64,000 nucleotides of DNA from Flavobacterium crocinum (lineage in GTDB: Bacteria; Bacteroidota; Bacteroidia; Flavobacteriales; Flavobacteriaceae). Within the stretch, counting starts at the first letter, position 1; each line of letters starts with the position of its first letter. Below, piece by piece: positions 51,006 to 58,978 of this stretch. The notes beneath the pieces were generated by a model. That model had not been told where the DNA came from and did not search any database. It worked only from the letters and a program-made list of their open reading frames with translations. Location: NCBI RefSeq assembly GCF_003122385.1, contig NZ_CP029255.1, positions 2,604,001 through 2,668,000 of the forward strand, written 5' to 3'. A program made the position numbers and the translations under genes.

Positions 51006-51995
51006 TTAATAGTCCCCGTCCTCACGTTCTTTTTCATATTCAGAAGTAAAAACACCACTTACTTGTTCGCTGTATTTTTCTACCCATTTTTTATAGTAAT
51101 ACTGAACATGCAAAACATTGTTTTTAAGTGTAATTTTTGAAAAGGGCTTTCCAATTTGCGGAATATCTTTTAATCCAAAAGTCTCATCTGTGCCATTGTC
51201 AAATTTGCAGTCCATCTCTCTTGACCAGATCATTTCAAATTGGGTATCACTTATTCTTCGAACAGGATAATTGTAAACGCATTGACCATGATATTCAAAA
51301 GCCAGAGAAGTCTTTCCAATATTGAGTGCAACCATACCATTTTCCCACCTTCCGGTAAAATCATTTGTTTGCTGAAAACTTTCGACAAAACTATCATAAT
51401 CAAAACCTTCCAGATAGGATATTTTCCATTCGTTGTTTTCTTTTACAGCTTTAATATTATATACAATGCCATCGCCCCAGCTCCAATTGTAAAAGGCTTT
51501 GTTGTTTTCTATGGAAAGGTGCATGATCCAGATTTTATCCAAAAAATGATTGGGCGTATCCTGGCAATTACACCAGGGACTTGCTCCGGAACCAAACGGC
51601 GGGAGTTCGCCAACATTCCATTTTAAAGCTCCGCTTTTAAATTCACTGTCAATTTTTAGTGCAATTTTATTATAGTTAGCAATAAAATCTTTTGAAAATA
51701 AATGCGTGTTTTCGAGCTCTTTGACTCTGGCTTTATGAAGATTCATATCGATTCCGTTATAAATGCTGTCGACATTTTTACCTTCAATAGGGCTAAAATC
51801 GCTGCCGGTATTTTTCTCTTCCACCCATTTATAAAGTTTTTTTGTGAGTGCTAATAAAGCAATACTATCATTTTTGGAATCTGTTAAATTGGTTGTTTCT
51901 TCAACTGTATTATTCTCTTTTTTCTGAGGTTGTTTGTCTTTTTTGCAGCTTATAAATAGTAGTAACAAGCATAAAAGTAAAATTAGTTTCTTCAT
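51006..51995 (-). CDS. Lipoprotein of unknown function
   Basis: A 329-residue lipoprotein (Cys17 in 'LLLLFISCKKDK'). The middle has 'VGELPPFGSGASPWCNCQDTP' and 'WIMHLSIENNKAFYNWSWGDG'. The end carries 'YYYKKWVEKYSEQVSGVFTSEYE'. No family recognised. It starts 3 nt after the DinB-like stop codon, so the two are co-transcribed. Confidence 0.7.
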   Translation of the reverse strand: MKKLILLLCLLLLFISCKKDKQPQKKENNTVEETTNLTDSKNDSIALLALTKKLYKWVEEKNTGSDFSPIEGKNVDSIYNGIDMNLHKARVKELENTHLFSKDFIANYNKIALKIDSEFKSGALKWNVGELPPFGSGASPWCNCQDTPNHFLDKIWIMHLSIENNKAFYNWSWGDGIVYNIKAVKENNEWKISYLEGFDYDSFVESFQQTNDFTGRWENGMVALNIGKTSLAFEYHGQCVYNYPVRRISDTQFEMIWSREMDCKFDNGTDETFGLKDIPQIGKPFSKITLKNNVLHVQYYYKKWVEKYSEQVSGVFTSEYEKEREDGDY

Positions 51996-51998
51996 TTT

Positions 51999-52466
51999 TT
52001 AATTGGTCAGTAATTTTTTAATCAACACAATTTGTCCCAGATGATAATAGCTGTGTTCAATCATGGCGTCGATATTTCTTTCGTAACTTCCATACTTTTC
52101 ATTCACAAAATACTGATTTAGCTCTTCGTCAGACATTTGTTCAACAAAAGAGGCAAATTCTTCGGTTGCATTCCAGAATCGAGTCAGAAATATGTTCCAG
52201 TCTTCTTGTGAAGAAATAGGAGGAAAGTCAAAACTAAACTTATCTTTTATGTCGAGTGTTCCGCCTTTAAAGACATTGTTTATTCCTTCAATATAATAAT
52301 GAATATGCTGTGCCAGAAGTGCAATCGTATTTAGATTTTGAATCGGAGTAACAGCAATTTTCCAATCCAGATTCTGCAGTTGATCTTTGTAATTGGTGTT
52401 AGCAATCCAGGTTCCGTTTAAAATAGTTTCTCTAAAACGATTGGCAATTTCCGGTGCATTTTTCAT
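51999..52466 (-). CDS. DinB-like four-helix protein
   Basis: A 155-residue cytoplasmic protein. Its sequence fits a DinB/DUF1572 metal-binding helical bundle: His in 'LLAQHIHYYIEGINNVF' and the later pair in 'MIEHSYYHLGQIVLIKKLL' make the three-His site. Such proteins act as thiol-dependent transferases or have no known role. It is the only clearly cytoplasmic member of the lipoprotein cluster. Confidence 0.8.
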   Translation of the reverse strand: MKNAPEIANRFRETILNGTWIANTNYKDQLQNLDWKIAVTPIQNLNTIALLAQHIHYYIEGINNVFKGGTLDIKDKFSFDFPPISSQEDWNIFLTRFWNATEEFASFVEQMSDEELNQYFVNEKYGSYERNIDAMIEHSYYHLGQIVLIKKLLTN

Positions 52467-52502
52467 TTTTCAATATTTTAGAATTTACAAAATTGGAAAA
52501 AT

Positions 52503-53054
52503 TTATTCCTGCTGTATCCAGTCGTATTTTCCGTTTTTCAGATAAATAATACCGCCACCGCAGCTTTCTTCTGCATGAATAAAGATTCCGTCATTTGGGA
52601 GTTTTATTTTATCTTCTTCCTTAATTTCTTCATCGCCCATAATTTCGCCGTCATCGTTTACATTGTTCCAGACAATTTCTCCTTTCGGTGCTTTCTCGAA
52701 TATTCCGGCCCAATCAATTTCGTCAAATCCCTGATTTAAAACATTATGTCCTAAACCAAGATAATCTGTTCTTTTTCCGTTTTCGTAAGTTATCCTTAAA
52801 CCGCTTTTATCACTGTTTGTACTTCTTACAATTTCTACGGTTTCATTTTTTCCGTCTCCGTCCAAATCACATACAATTTGGTTGATTTTATGTTTTTTAG
52901 AAATTATTATTGTATCAGTTTCTGCAACTTTAGTTTCGGGTTCTGGCGCAATTTGGATGGTATCTTTTTGAGTAACCTGAGGAGTTTCAGTTTTTGTTTC
53001 GTTTTTACAGGAAACAGCAATTAAAGATAAGAGGAGTAAAATTCTGATTTTCAT
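52503..53054 (-). CDS. Lipoprotein with Asp-rich loop, unknown function
   Basis: A 183-residue lipoprotein (Cys16 in 'LLSLIAVSCKNE'), then a Thr/Glu/Pro-rich linker to about 50. 'IVCDLDGDGKNETVEIV' is an EF-hand/FG-GAP-like Ca site near 63-79. The end has 'GIFIHAEESCGGGIIYLKNGKYDWI'. It resembles the 48269-48979 product in layout (lipobox, linker, Asp loop) but not closely in sequence. Confidence 0.7.
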   Translation of the reverse strand: MKIRILLLLSLIAVSCKNETKTETPQVTQKDTIQIAPEPETKVAETDTIIISKKHKINQIVCDLDGDGKNETVEIVRSTNSDKSGLRITYENGKRTDYLGLGHNVLNQGFDEIDWAGIFEKAPKGEIVWNNVNDDGEIMGDEEIKEEDKIKLPNDGIFIHAEESCGGGIIYLKNGKYDWIQQE

Positions 53055-53150
53055 TATTTCATTATTTTGGCTTGGAAAAATTTTAAAGAAGCTAATATAA
53101 AAAAATACGTACAGAATTTAAAGCATTTGTATTTTAACTTTTAATGAAGT

Positions 53151-54311
53151 TTAAATGTATTTCAGCCACCAATGTTGATTTTCAGCTTTGTGTTTTCCAA
53201 ACCATTTACAAGGTTTGTAAAGCAACGCTAATACAAAAATCCAAATTAGATAAACTGTCCAAATAGGGAAACCGCTTTCTATGTCTTTAGGTCTTCCAAA
53301 AGTTCCCGTTGTAAATTCAAATTGCGAAAAGCTGAAACCTTGTGCAAAAAGCATAACAAGCGTGAGAATATGAATGATATAAAAATGAATTACAAAATAA
53401 AACAAAGGGACTTTTCCATAAACCAAAGTCACTTTCTGAATTCTATTTGAGAAGTTTTCAGCAAAGGCAAGCAGTAAAAACATAATACCTAAAGTAACCA
53501 GACAGAACAGGAGTGAAGGCGGATATTTAGTTACATTCATAAAAGATAGAAAGGTAAAAACAGCATCTTTTTGCGTTGTCCACAAAGCAGGATCTCCATA
53601 AATATTTACAAAACGAATTATGGTAAACAATGTCAAAGCGCTCAAACCGATTTTAATGAATAGTTTTTTTCTTTTCTCTTCAGCCAATACAAAGAATTTT
53701 CCTGTTGCGAAACCAACCAGCATTATGCCTAACCATGGAATTGGCGGATATCCCATAATAAAAGCTCTTCCTGAAAACGGAAACACAACCGGACTAAAAA
53801 GTGGCGCTAAAACAGCTTTAAGAACAGAATTTTCGGCAAAAGGAATAAGCGGTAGAAGATTGTGGAAAAAGAGTATTAAGAGTCCAATAATACTTAAAGT
53901 TTGAGTGCGGATTTTGAGTAAAAAACTTAAAACGATAAATCCAAAACCTATTGCGGCTATGACTTCAAACAAAAGAGAATGAAAACCAATATCGAAGAAT
54001 AAACCAAAATTGACAACAGTAAATTCAAGTAAAAGCAACCAAAGACCTCTTTTGAATAAAAATGCTCTCGTTTCGGCTAAATTATTTTTGTTTTGAAGCG
54101 AAAGATAAACCGAAGTTCCAGCCAGAAAAATAAATGTTGGCGCACACAAATGAGTAATAAAACGAGTAAAAAACAACAAAGGGGAAGTAGTCGATAAATC
54201 GGTTGGACTTTGCGTAATCGAATCAACATGCATCAAATCCCGAACATGATCGAGAGCCATAATAATCATTACGATTCCTCGAACAATGTCTATGGATGGC
54301 TGTCGTTTCAT
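53151..54311 (-). CDS. DUF1624 / heparan-alpha-glucosaminide N-acetyltransferase-like membrane protein
   Basis: A 386-residue membrane protein with about ten helices. The N-terminal 'RQPSIDIVRGIVMIIMALDH' and 'FLAGTSVYLSLQ' are the hallmark of the DUF1624/YeiB-like acyltransferase group, whose animal member acetylates glucosamine ends of heparan sulfate. The histidine in 'ALDHVRD' is conserved. It could acetylate a periplasmic or surface glycan. The acceptor is unknown. Confidence 0.82.
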   Translation of the reverse strand: MKRQPSIDIVRGIVMIIMALDHVRDLMHVDSITQSPTDLSTTSPLLFFTRFITHLCAPTFIFLAGTSVYLSLQNKNNLAETRAFLFKRGLWLLLLEFTVVNFGLFFDIGFHSLLFEVIAAIGFGFIVLSFLLKIRTQTLSIIGLLILFFHNLLPLIPFAENSVLKAVLAPLFSPVVFPFSGRAFIMGYPPIPWLGIMLVGFATGKFFVLAEEKRKKLFIKIGLSALTLFTIIRFVNIYGDPALWTTQKDAVFTFLSFMNVTKYPPSLLFCLVTLGIMFLLLAFAENFSNRIQKVTLVYGKVPLFYFVIHFYIIHILTLVMLFAQGFSFSQFEFTTGTFGRPKDIESGFPIWTVYLIWIFVLALLYKPCKWFGKHKAENQHWWLKYI

Positions 54312-54407
54312 GGATTTGATTTTTAAATGCTTAAGGGTAAATTTAATGAATTGTTTTTTAAGTAGTTGTAATCAGTAACTAAATGTAAAACTAGTTTAGG
54401 AAGTAAC

Positions 54408-54542
54408 ATAAATTGCCTCCAGCTTTAGCTGGAGGTATGTGGGGAAAACGAAAACGGCTTTAGCCAAACTTATAAAGTTTTTGGCTAAAGCCGTTTTTGA
54501 AAGACTTTTATTGACATCCGGCTAAAGCTGGAGGCAATTTAT
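54408..54542. repeat. REP-like nested palindrome with GCCTCCAGCT and ACGGCTTTAGCC arms
   Basis: Outer arms 54408-54429 and 54521-54542 are exact complements over 22 nt. Inner arms 54451-54468 and 54480-54497 are exact complements over 18 nt. The left outer arm lies within a further perfect 20-nt palindrome (CCTCCAGCT TT AGCTGGAGG, 54417-54436), and the inner arms contain GGCTTTAGCC. The whole can form a clover-like fold. It lies between the DUF1624 and the small membrane protein genes. Confidence 0.9.
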
Positions 54543-54549
54543 ATTTTAC

Positions 54550-54912
54550 TTATTTTATTCTGTTTTTCACTTGATATACAATCTCCCAAAAAATAATTGC
54601 AATAAGAGCATTAGCAAATATTGCAGTTTTAATCTGATAAGGATCGTAATTAACCAAAAGATGTAAATTGGTAAATTGTAACGCTAAAAATAAAGACAAA
54701 GCAGCAATTCCAACAGCAAGTATGATATTTAAAAGCGGTTTCCATTTTAATGCTAAAAAAGCATAAATAAGATTAAAAAGAGCAAATCCGCAACCTAAAG
54801 TAATGTAAGGATCTGTCTTTAATTTTTGGCCTATAGAAAGAAAAAATGTAGTCGAAGTTAGGTATAAGAAGAATAAGATGGAGTAAAGCAGGATTCGTAT
54901 TTGTGGTTTCAT
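54550..54912 (-). CDS. Small inner-membrane protein of unknown function
   Basis: A 120-residue protein with four predicted helices (about 7-27, 37-55, 58-78 and 94-113). Conserved-looking segment 'YITLGCGFALFNLIYAFLALK'-type. No family recognised. The start overlaps no gene. The stop lies just inside the REP-like element's right flank. Confidence 0.65.
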   Translation of the reverse strand: MKPQIRILLYSILFFLYLTSTTFFLSIGQKLKTDPYITLGCGFALFNLIYAFLALKWKPLLNIILAVGIAALSLFLALQFTNLHLLVNYDPYQIKTAIFANALIAIIFWEIVYQVKNRIK

Positions 54913-54969
54913 TTTAAATTATTTTTATTGAGCAAAATTAAGCATTTAAAATGAAGAGCCGATTAGGTT

Positions 54970-55419
54970 TTACTCCAAAATAGCCTCTACTTTAGCTTCA
55001 GACTTCTTTTTTAGCGGACTGTCTGCTTTCAAACTCCAAATTACTAAAAATTTTCCCTTGGCAATATACTCTTCCGGATGTTCATCGGTTGGTTCGCCAG
55101 CTTTTCCCCAAAGCAAACCTTGTAGAAATCGATCGCCTTTGAATACGTGATCAAATTCAAAATACATGATAGAGCCTTTATCTCCTTTATTTTTAAAACT
55201 TTGAATGGCTTTACTTTTTACCGTTCCAACAATATTGCTGTAAGTTTCAATATCAGTATAAAAATTACATGCCTGAGGCGTTACACAAATATTACCGTCG
55301 TTTGCAATATAACCTTTTGGGATTTCTTTTGGCTTTAGTTTTAAATCTGATAGAGTTTGGCTGAATGAATTGGTTGCAAATAATAGGAAAAGTGTTGATA
55401 GTAGAATTGTAGGTTTCAT
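54970..55419 (-). CDS. Secreted protein of unknown function
   Basis: A 149-residue protein with a signal peptide (1-20, 'LFATNSFSQ'), two cysteines in 'NICVTPQACNF', and 'YFEFDHVFKGDRFLQGLLWGK'. No family recognised. It may be periplasmic. Confidence 0.65.
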   Translation of the reverse strand: MKPTILLSTLFLLFATNSFSQTLSDLKLKPKEIPKGYIANDGNICVTPQACNFYTDIETYSNIVGTVKSKAIQSFKNKGDKGSIMYFEFDHVFKGDRFLQGLLWGKAGEPTDEHPEEYIAKGKFLVIWSLKADSPLKKKSEAKVEAILE

Positions 55420-55505
55420 TGGATTTGGGGTTTGATTTGGTATGCTAAAATAGAATTTTTATTTGAGTTTTAAACGTCGGTTTTATATCCATTTAGTAAA
55501 ACCTA

Positions 55506-55799
55506 TCAGTCTAAAAAGGTATCAAAATATAAAAACATTTTGGCTAAAAATATTAGACTAAAGGCAAGAAAAACTAAGGAAAAAAATAAAAAGAACTTGT
55601 TTTTAAAAACGCTAAGAAATGCAAAAAATAAATAGCCAAAAATAACACTAGTAACGATGTATAGCATTTTCAGGAACTCTAAAGCATCTGCGTCAATCAC
55701 AATGTATTCTCCATCATTGATAGTATATGGCGTAATAAAATAACTGCATAAAAAAAGAAAAACTCCAATAAAAAATAATATTCTTATTATGATTCTCAT
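55506..55799 (-). CDS. Small membrane protein of unknown function
   Basis: A 97-residue protein with three helices (about 5-25, 45-63 and 70-92). No family recognised. A short N-terminal 'MRIIIRILFFIGVFLFLCSYF' could also be a signal anchor. Confidence 0.55.
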   Translation of the reverse strand: MRIIIRILFFIGVFLFLCSYFITPYTINDGEYIVIDADALEFLKMLYIVTSVIFGYLFFAFLSVFKNKFFLFFSLVFLAFSLIFLAKMFLYFDTFLD

Positions 55800-55895
55800 A
55801 GTTAACTAATAGGATTGTAATGACAGTGAATTAAAAGATTAATTTTTAATATTTAATTTGATGAAAAGATCTAGTATTTTTGAAGAAGTGAAGGT

Positions 55896-56447
55896 TTACT
55901 TTTTATGTTTTCGTTTGATCCGAACGTTAGCTTTATTGTTTGAAATGATTTGACTGGATATTACAGATTCTTGTAAACATTCCTGATAAAGTTTTTCAAG
56001 CCATTTTTCAAAAAGATCAATTAAAACAAAAAACAATTCTTCTGAAGGATTTTCCGGCTGACGCTTTTTCTCCATAAAACCTACTCCAATATTATGAGAT
56101 ATACCATTATTATTAATAACAAAATGTTGATCGCCGAAGTCTTCCATAACCCCATCTACATAATTATGTTTTAATACGAGATGATCAAGGTTCATTATTT
56201 CAGAAATTATATTTTTAATTTCAAAAGGTATTTCGCATTCAAATTGTTTTTCAAATTTATACCGATTTTTTGTATAAAAGTCTATCTCAACTTTACATTC
56301 ATAAATGATATCTATATAAATTCCAGCTCTTAACAATCGTTGAGTCCAGCCATCATAATGATCATAAGAAAGAATATAATCTTGATGTAATTTGAAATAT
56401 CCTGTTGCCGGGTCTATCCTGCGTATGTTAAGTACTTCAAAGTTCAT
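55896..56447 (-). CDS. Cytoplasmic protein of unknown function
   Basis: A 183-residue soluble protein, no signal. Segments 'ILSYDHYDGWTQRLLRAGI', 'FEIKNIISEIMNLDHLVLK', 'LFFVLIDLFEKWLEKLYQE' and a basic tail 'NVRIKRKHKK'. No family recognised. It resembles the small immunity-like or phage-unrelated orphan proteins of Bacteroidota. No function is suggested. Confidence 0.55.
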   Translation of the reverse strand: MNFEVLNIRRIDPATGYFKLHQDYILSYDHYDGWTQRLLRAGIYIDIIYECKVEIDFYTKNRYKFEKQFECEIPFEIKNIISEIMNLDHLVLKHNYVDGVMEDFGDQHFVINNNGISHNIGVGFMEKKRQPENPSEELFFVLIDLFEKWLEKLYQECLQESVISSQIISNNKANVRIKRKHKK

Positions 56448-56504
56448 TTGTTTAGGTATTAAATATTTTTTTTTGTTTTGATTACGTAAAGTTTATAAAC
56501 AATC

Positions 56505-56556
56505 TTGTCAATTTCGACGAAGGAGAAATCTTCGTAAGTAACTCTACAAAGATTGG
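56505..56556. repeat. Repeat unit, TTTCGACGAAGGAGAAATCTTCG type, copy 1
   Basis: 'TCAATTTCGACGAAGGAGAAATC' then 'TTCGTAAGTAACTCTACAAAGATTGG'. The same series occurs twice more at 56945-56988 and 57040-57100 in the opposite orientation, so copies flank the broken GIY-YIG gene. Confidence 0.8.
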
Positions 56557-56561
56557 AAACA

Positions 56562-56876
56562 TTATTCAAATAAATAATTCAAAAAATCTAAATCAGGATT
56601 AATAGTTTTTATTAGTTCGATTTTTTTTTCTCTTCGCCAGTCTTTTATTTCTTTTTCACGAGCAATTGCTTCTTGTATCCAAGTGAACTTTTCATAGTAT
56701 AGCAAATATGTTGTATTGTATTTTGATGTAAAAGTTTTGCTTCCAGTTGTATTATTTCCTTTATGCTGGCTTAAACGGATTCTTAAATTATTTGTGACTC
56801 CTGTGTAGAAAACGGTTTTGTATTTATTCGTGAGAATGTATATATACTAAGTATGATAGCCTTCTTGATGTATCAT
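56562..56876 (-). pseudogene. GIY-YIG nuclease-domain gene with in-frame stop
   Basis: Leftward from ATG at 56876 the frame reads MIHQEGYHT, then TAG (56849-56847), then 'YIYILTNKYKTVFYTGVTNN' and 'LRIRLSQHKGNN' and 'YYEKFTWIQEAIAREKEIKDW', ending 'PDLDFLNYLFE' at TAA 56562-56564. This is a complete 94-residue GIY-YIG protein of the UPF0213/YhbQ-like type. Related proteins run 'HTYYIYILTN' across this site, so the TAG stands where a Tyr codon (TAT/TAC) is expected. All else is intact, so the loss is recent or the gene uses a non-ATG start such as ATT after the stop. Confidence 0.8.
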
Positions 56877-56944
56877 TTTTTTTGGCTAAAGATAAAATTT
56901 ATTTAAGTTTTTTCTTTCTTTTTGTCTTTTGTTTTTGATATGCT

Positions 56945-56988
56945 TTGTGGAGCTACTTACGAAGATTTCTCCTTACGTCGAAATGACA
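56945..56988. repeat. Repeat unit, GGAGAAATCTTCG type, copy 2 (opposite orientation)
   Basis: 'AGCTACTTACGAAGATTTCTCC', 'TTACGTCGAAATGAC' is the complement of the 56505 copy with a few changes. It lies 69 nt upstream of the GIY-YIG start. Confidence 0.7.
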
Positions 56989-57039
56989 AAACTGTGTGGT
57001 TACTTTCTCTGGTTTCTTGTCTTTGTGATGATAAGTTAT

Positions 57040-57100
57040 ATACTTTGTAGAGTTACTTGCGAAGATTTATTTCGTCTGTTCGCTGTATTTTGAATGACAA
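57040..57100. repeat. Repeat unit, GGAGAAATCTTCG type, copy 3 (decayed)
   Basis: 'ACTTTGTAGAGTTACTTGCG', 'AAGATTTATTTCGTCTGTTCG', 'CTGTATTTTGAATGAC' is a more diverged copy in the same orientation as copy 2. Confidence 0.6.
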
Positions 57101-57111
57101 AAAAAGCGGAT

Positions 57112-57144
57112 AAAAAAATCCCGCCTCAATTAAGAAACGGGATT
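57112..57144 (-). terminator. Terminator after lysA
   Basis: AATCCCG and CGGGATT arms with a 14-nt spacer. A T-run follows on the minus strand. It lies 28 nt beyond the lysA stop. Confidence 0.85.
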
Positions 57145-57171
57145 AGGTTGATATTCCTTTTTTTTCTATTG

Positions 57172-58395
57172 TTAAACCGCAGCAGCAACTTCTTCTGGTA
57201 ACGGAATTTGATTTTTAAGTAAATCTTCGAAAGTTTCGGCTTGACGAATCAAGATTCCTTTTCCGTCTTTCCAAAGTACTTCGGCTGGTTTGTATCTTGA
57301 ATTGTAGTTGGATGACATTGAGAAACAGTATGCTCCGGCATTTCTAAATTCTAAAATGTCACCTTCTGTGATTTCTGCAATTCTACGGTTGTTAGCAAAA
57401 GTATCAGTCTCACAAATGTATCCTACAACAGAATAAAAACGCTCTTTTCCTTTCGGGTTAGAAATGTTTTCAATATGATGTGAAGATCCGTAAAACATTG
57501 GACGGATTAAATGGTTGAAACCACTGTCGATTCCGGCGAAAACTGTTGAGGTTGTTTGTTTTACTACGTTTACTTTTACTAAGAAATGACCTGCTTCGCT
57601 TACCAAGAATTTTCCTGGTTCGAAAATCAATGTTAAATCTCTTCCATATTCAGTACAGAAAGCATTAAATCTTTTTGATAATTTTTTACCTAATTCTTCG
57701 ATGTCTGTTTCGATATCGTCTTTTTTGTAAGGAACTTTGAATCCGCTTCCGAAATCTAAGAATTGTAGATCTTTGAAATGTTTTGCCGTGTCGAACAAGA
57801 TTTCAGCAGCATACAAGAATACTTCGATATCTAAAATATCAGATCCTGTGTGCATGTGAATTCCAACAATACTCATTTTTGTATTTTCAACAATTCGCAA
57901 GATATGCGGAATCTGGTGAACAGAAATTCCGAATTTACTATCGATATGTCCAACAGAAATATTTGCATTTCCTCCCGCCATTACGTGTGGGTTGATACGG
58001 ATGCATACCGGAATATTAGGATGTCTCGTTCCGAATTGCTCTAAAATAGATAAATTGTCGATATTGATTTGTACACCCATTGCGGCAACTTCTTCGATTT
58101 CTTCAAGAGAAACGCCGTTTGGTGTAAAGAAAATTCTTTCGGGTTCATAGCCAGCATGAAGTCCTAACAAAACTTCCTGAATTGATACAGTGTCTAAGCC
58201 AGACCCCATGTTCTTTAATAACTGAAGAATCGCAACATTAGACAATGCCTTCATGGCGTAATTAACTCTTAAGTTTTCTACCTTAGAGAAAGCTTTAGTT
58301 AATCGGTTGTACTGAGATTGGATTTTTTCGGCATCGTAAACATACAATGGACTTCCAAATTGGTCTGCTAACTGCAGTAAATCTTTTGCTTGCAT
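57172..58395 (-). CDS. lysA: Diaminopimelate decarboxylase
   Basis: A 407-residue PLP enzyme (fold type III) that converts meso-diaminopimelate to lysine. Start 58395 (MQAKDLLQLADQFGSPLYVYD) fits the family. The longer frame to 58464 adds a hydrophobic leader not found in LysA. The PLP lysine is in 'NYAMKALSN' near residue 46. Other motifs: 'IHMHTGSDI', 'LDFGSGFKVPY', 'FEPGKFLVSEAG' and the active Cys in 'VVGYICETDTFA'. Single gene followed by a terminator. Confidence 0.93.
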   Translation of the reverse strand: MQAKDLLQLADQFGSPLYVYDAEKIQSQYNRLTKAFSKVENLRVNYAMKALSNVAILQLLKNMGSGLDTVSIQEVLLGLHAGYEPERIFFTPNGVSLEEIEEVAAMGVQINIDNLSILEQFGTRHPNIPVCIRINPHVMAGGNANISVGHIDSKFGISVHQIPHILRIVENTKMSIVGIHMHTGSDILDIEVFLYAAEILFDTAKHFKDLQFLDFGSGFKVPYKKDDIETDIEELGKKLSKRFNAFCTEYGRDLTLIFEPGKFLVSEAGHFLVKVNVVKQTTSTVFAGIDSGFNHLIRPMFYGSSHHIENISNPKGKERFYSVVGYICETDTFANNRRIAEITEGDILEFRNAGAYCFSMSSNYNSRYKPAEVLWKDGKGILIRQAETFEDLLKNQIPLPEEVAAAV

Positions 58396-58660
58396 TTTTA
58401 AATCATTTTGGGCAAAGTTATTACTCTTTTGTGTATCAACAAATAAATTGTAGAAAAATAACAAATTGTAACAAATTGTTTGTTTTTAAACAAAAAGTTG
58501 CTGTTTTTGGAATTTTGTAACATAGTAGGAGGTTCAAAGGGACAGAGAGACAAAGATACAAAGGTTTTTCGCTACGAATTCACTAATTTAACTTATCCTT
58601 AAATACTGCTGGAATTGTTTTTTGCCACAGATTAAAATGATTTGCACAGATTATTTTTTG

Positions 58661-58871
58661 TTAGCCACGAATTGCACAAATTTACACGAATTTTTCTCTT
58701 CTCTTTGGTTTCTATATTCAAATATAGCCCGTGGTTTCAACCACGGGGACGCAATATATGATTGCGTCCAATCCGTACGTTTCCCGTGGTTGAAACCACG
58801 GGCTATGTTTTGAGCATTTTGTGAAAATTCAAAATTAAAAATTCGTGTAAATTTGTGCAATTCGTGGCTAA
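58661..58871. repeat. Three-layer nested inverted repeat (REP-like)
   Basis: Layer 1: arms 58661-58695 and 58837-58871 are perfect complements over 35 nt (core GCCACGAATTGCACAAATTT). Layer 2: arms 58723-58746 and 58783-58806 are perfect complements over 24 nt (core AGCCCGTGGTTTCAACC). Layer 3: GACGCAAT at 58748-58755 and ATTGCGTC at 58761-58768 form a short hairpin in the centre. Each layer-2 arm is itself a short hairpin (CCCGTGGTT / AACCACGGG). The layout suggests one mobile palindrome inserted in another. Confidence 0.95.
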
Positions 58872-58916
58872 CAAAAAAATCCATTTAATCTGTGAAATCT
58901 GTGGCTAAAAAAAACA

Positions 58917-58945
58917 AAACCCCTGAATTATTAATTCAAGGGTTT
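58917..58945 (-). terminator. Terminator after gltD
   Basis: AAACCC(C)TGAATTA and TAATTCAAGGGTTT pair closely around TT. On the minus strand a T-run follows. It lies 34 nt beyond the gltD stop. Confidence 0.85.
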
Positions 58946-58978
58946 GTTGGTAGTATGTGTTGTATTTTTGTTTAGTTT

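Larger units (their letters stand above)
58396..58978. other. Non-coding gap between lysA and gltD
   Basis: A 583-nt gap that holds, from left to right, the lysA promoter region, a 'GGTTCAAAGGGACAGAGAGAC' unit like that at 25955, a 'TTTTTGCCACAGATTAAAATGA' unit, the nested palindrome at 58661-58871, a second 'AATCTGTGGCTAAAAA' unit and the gltD terminator. Open frames of about 60-77 codons across it are repeat translations, not genes. Confidence 0.7.

Noticed and set aside
58622..58884. Two overlapping frames of about 60-77 codons on opposite strands
   Set aside because: They are translations of the two arms of the nested palindrome and mirror each other.
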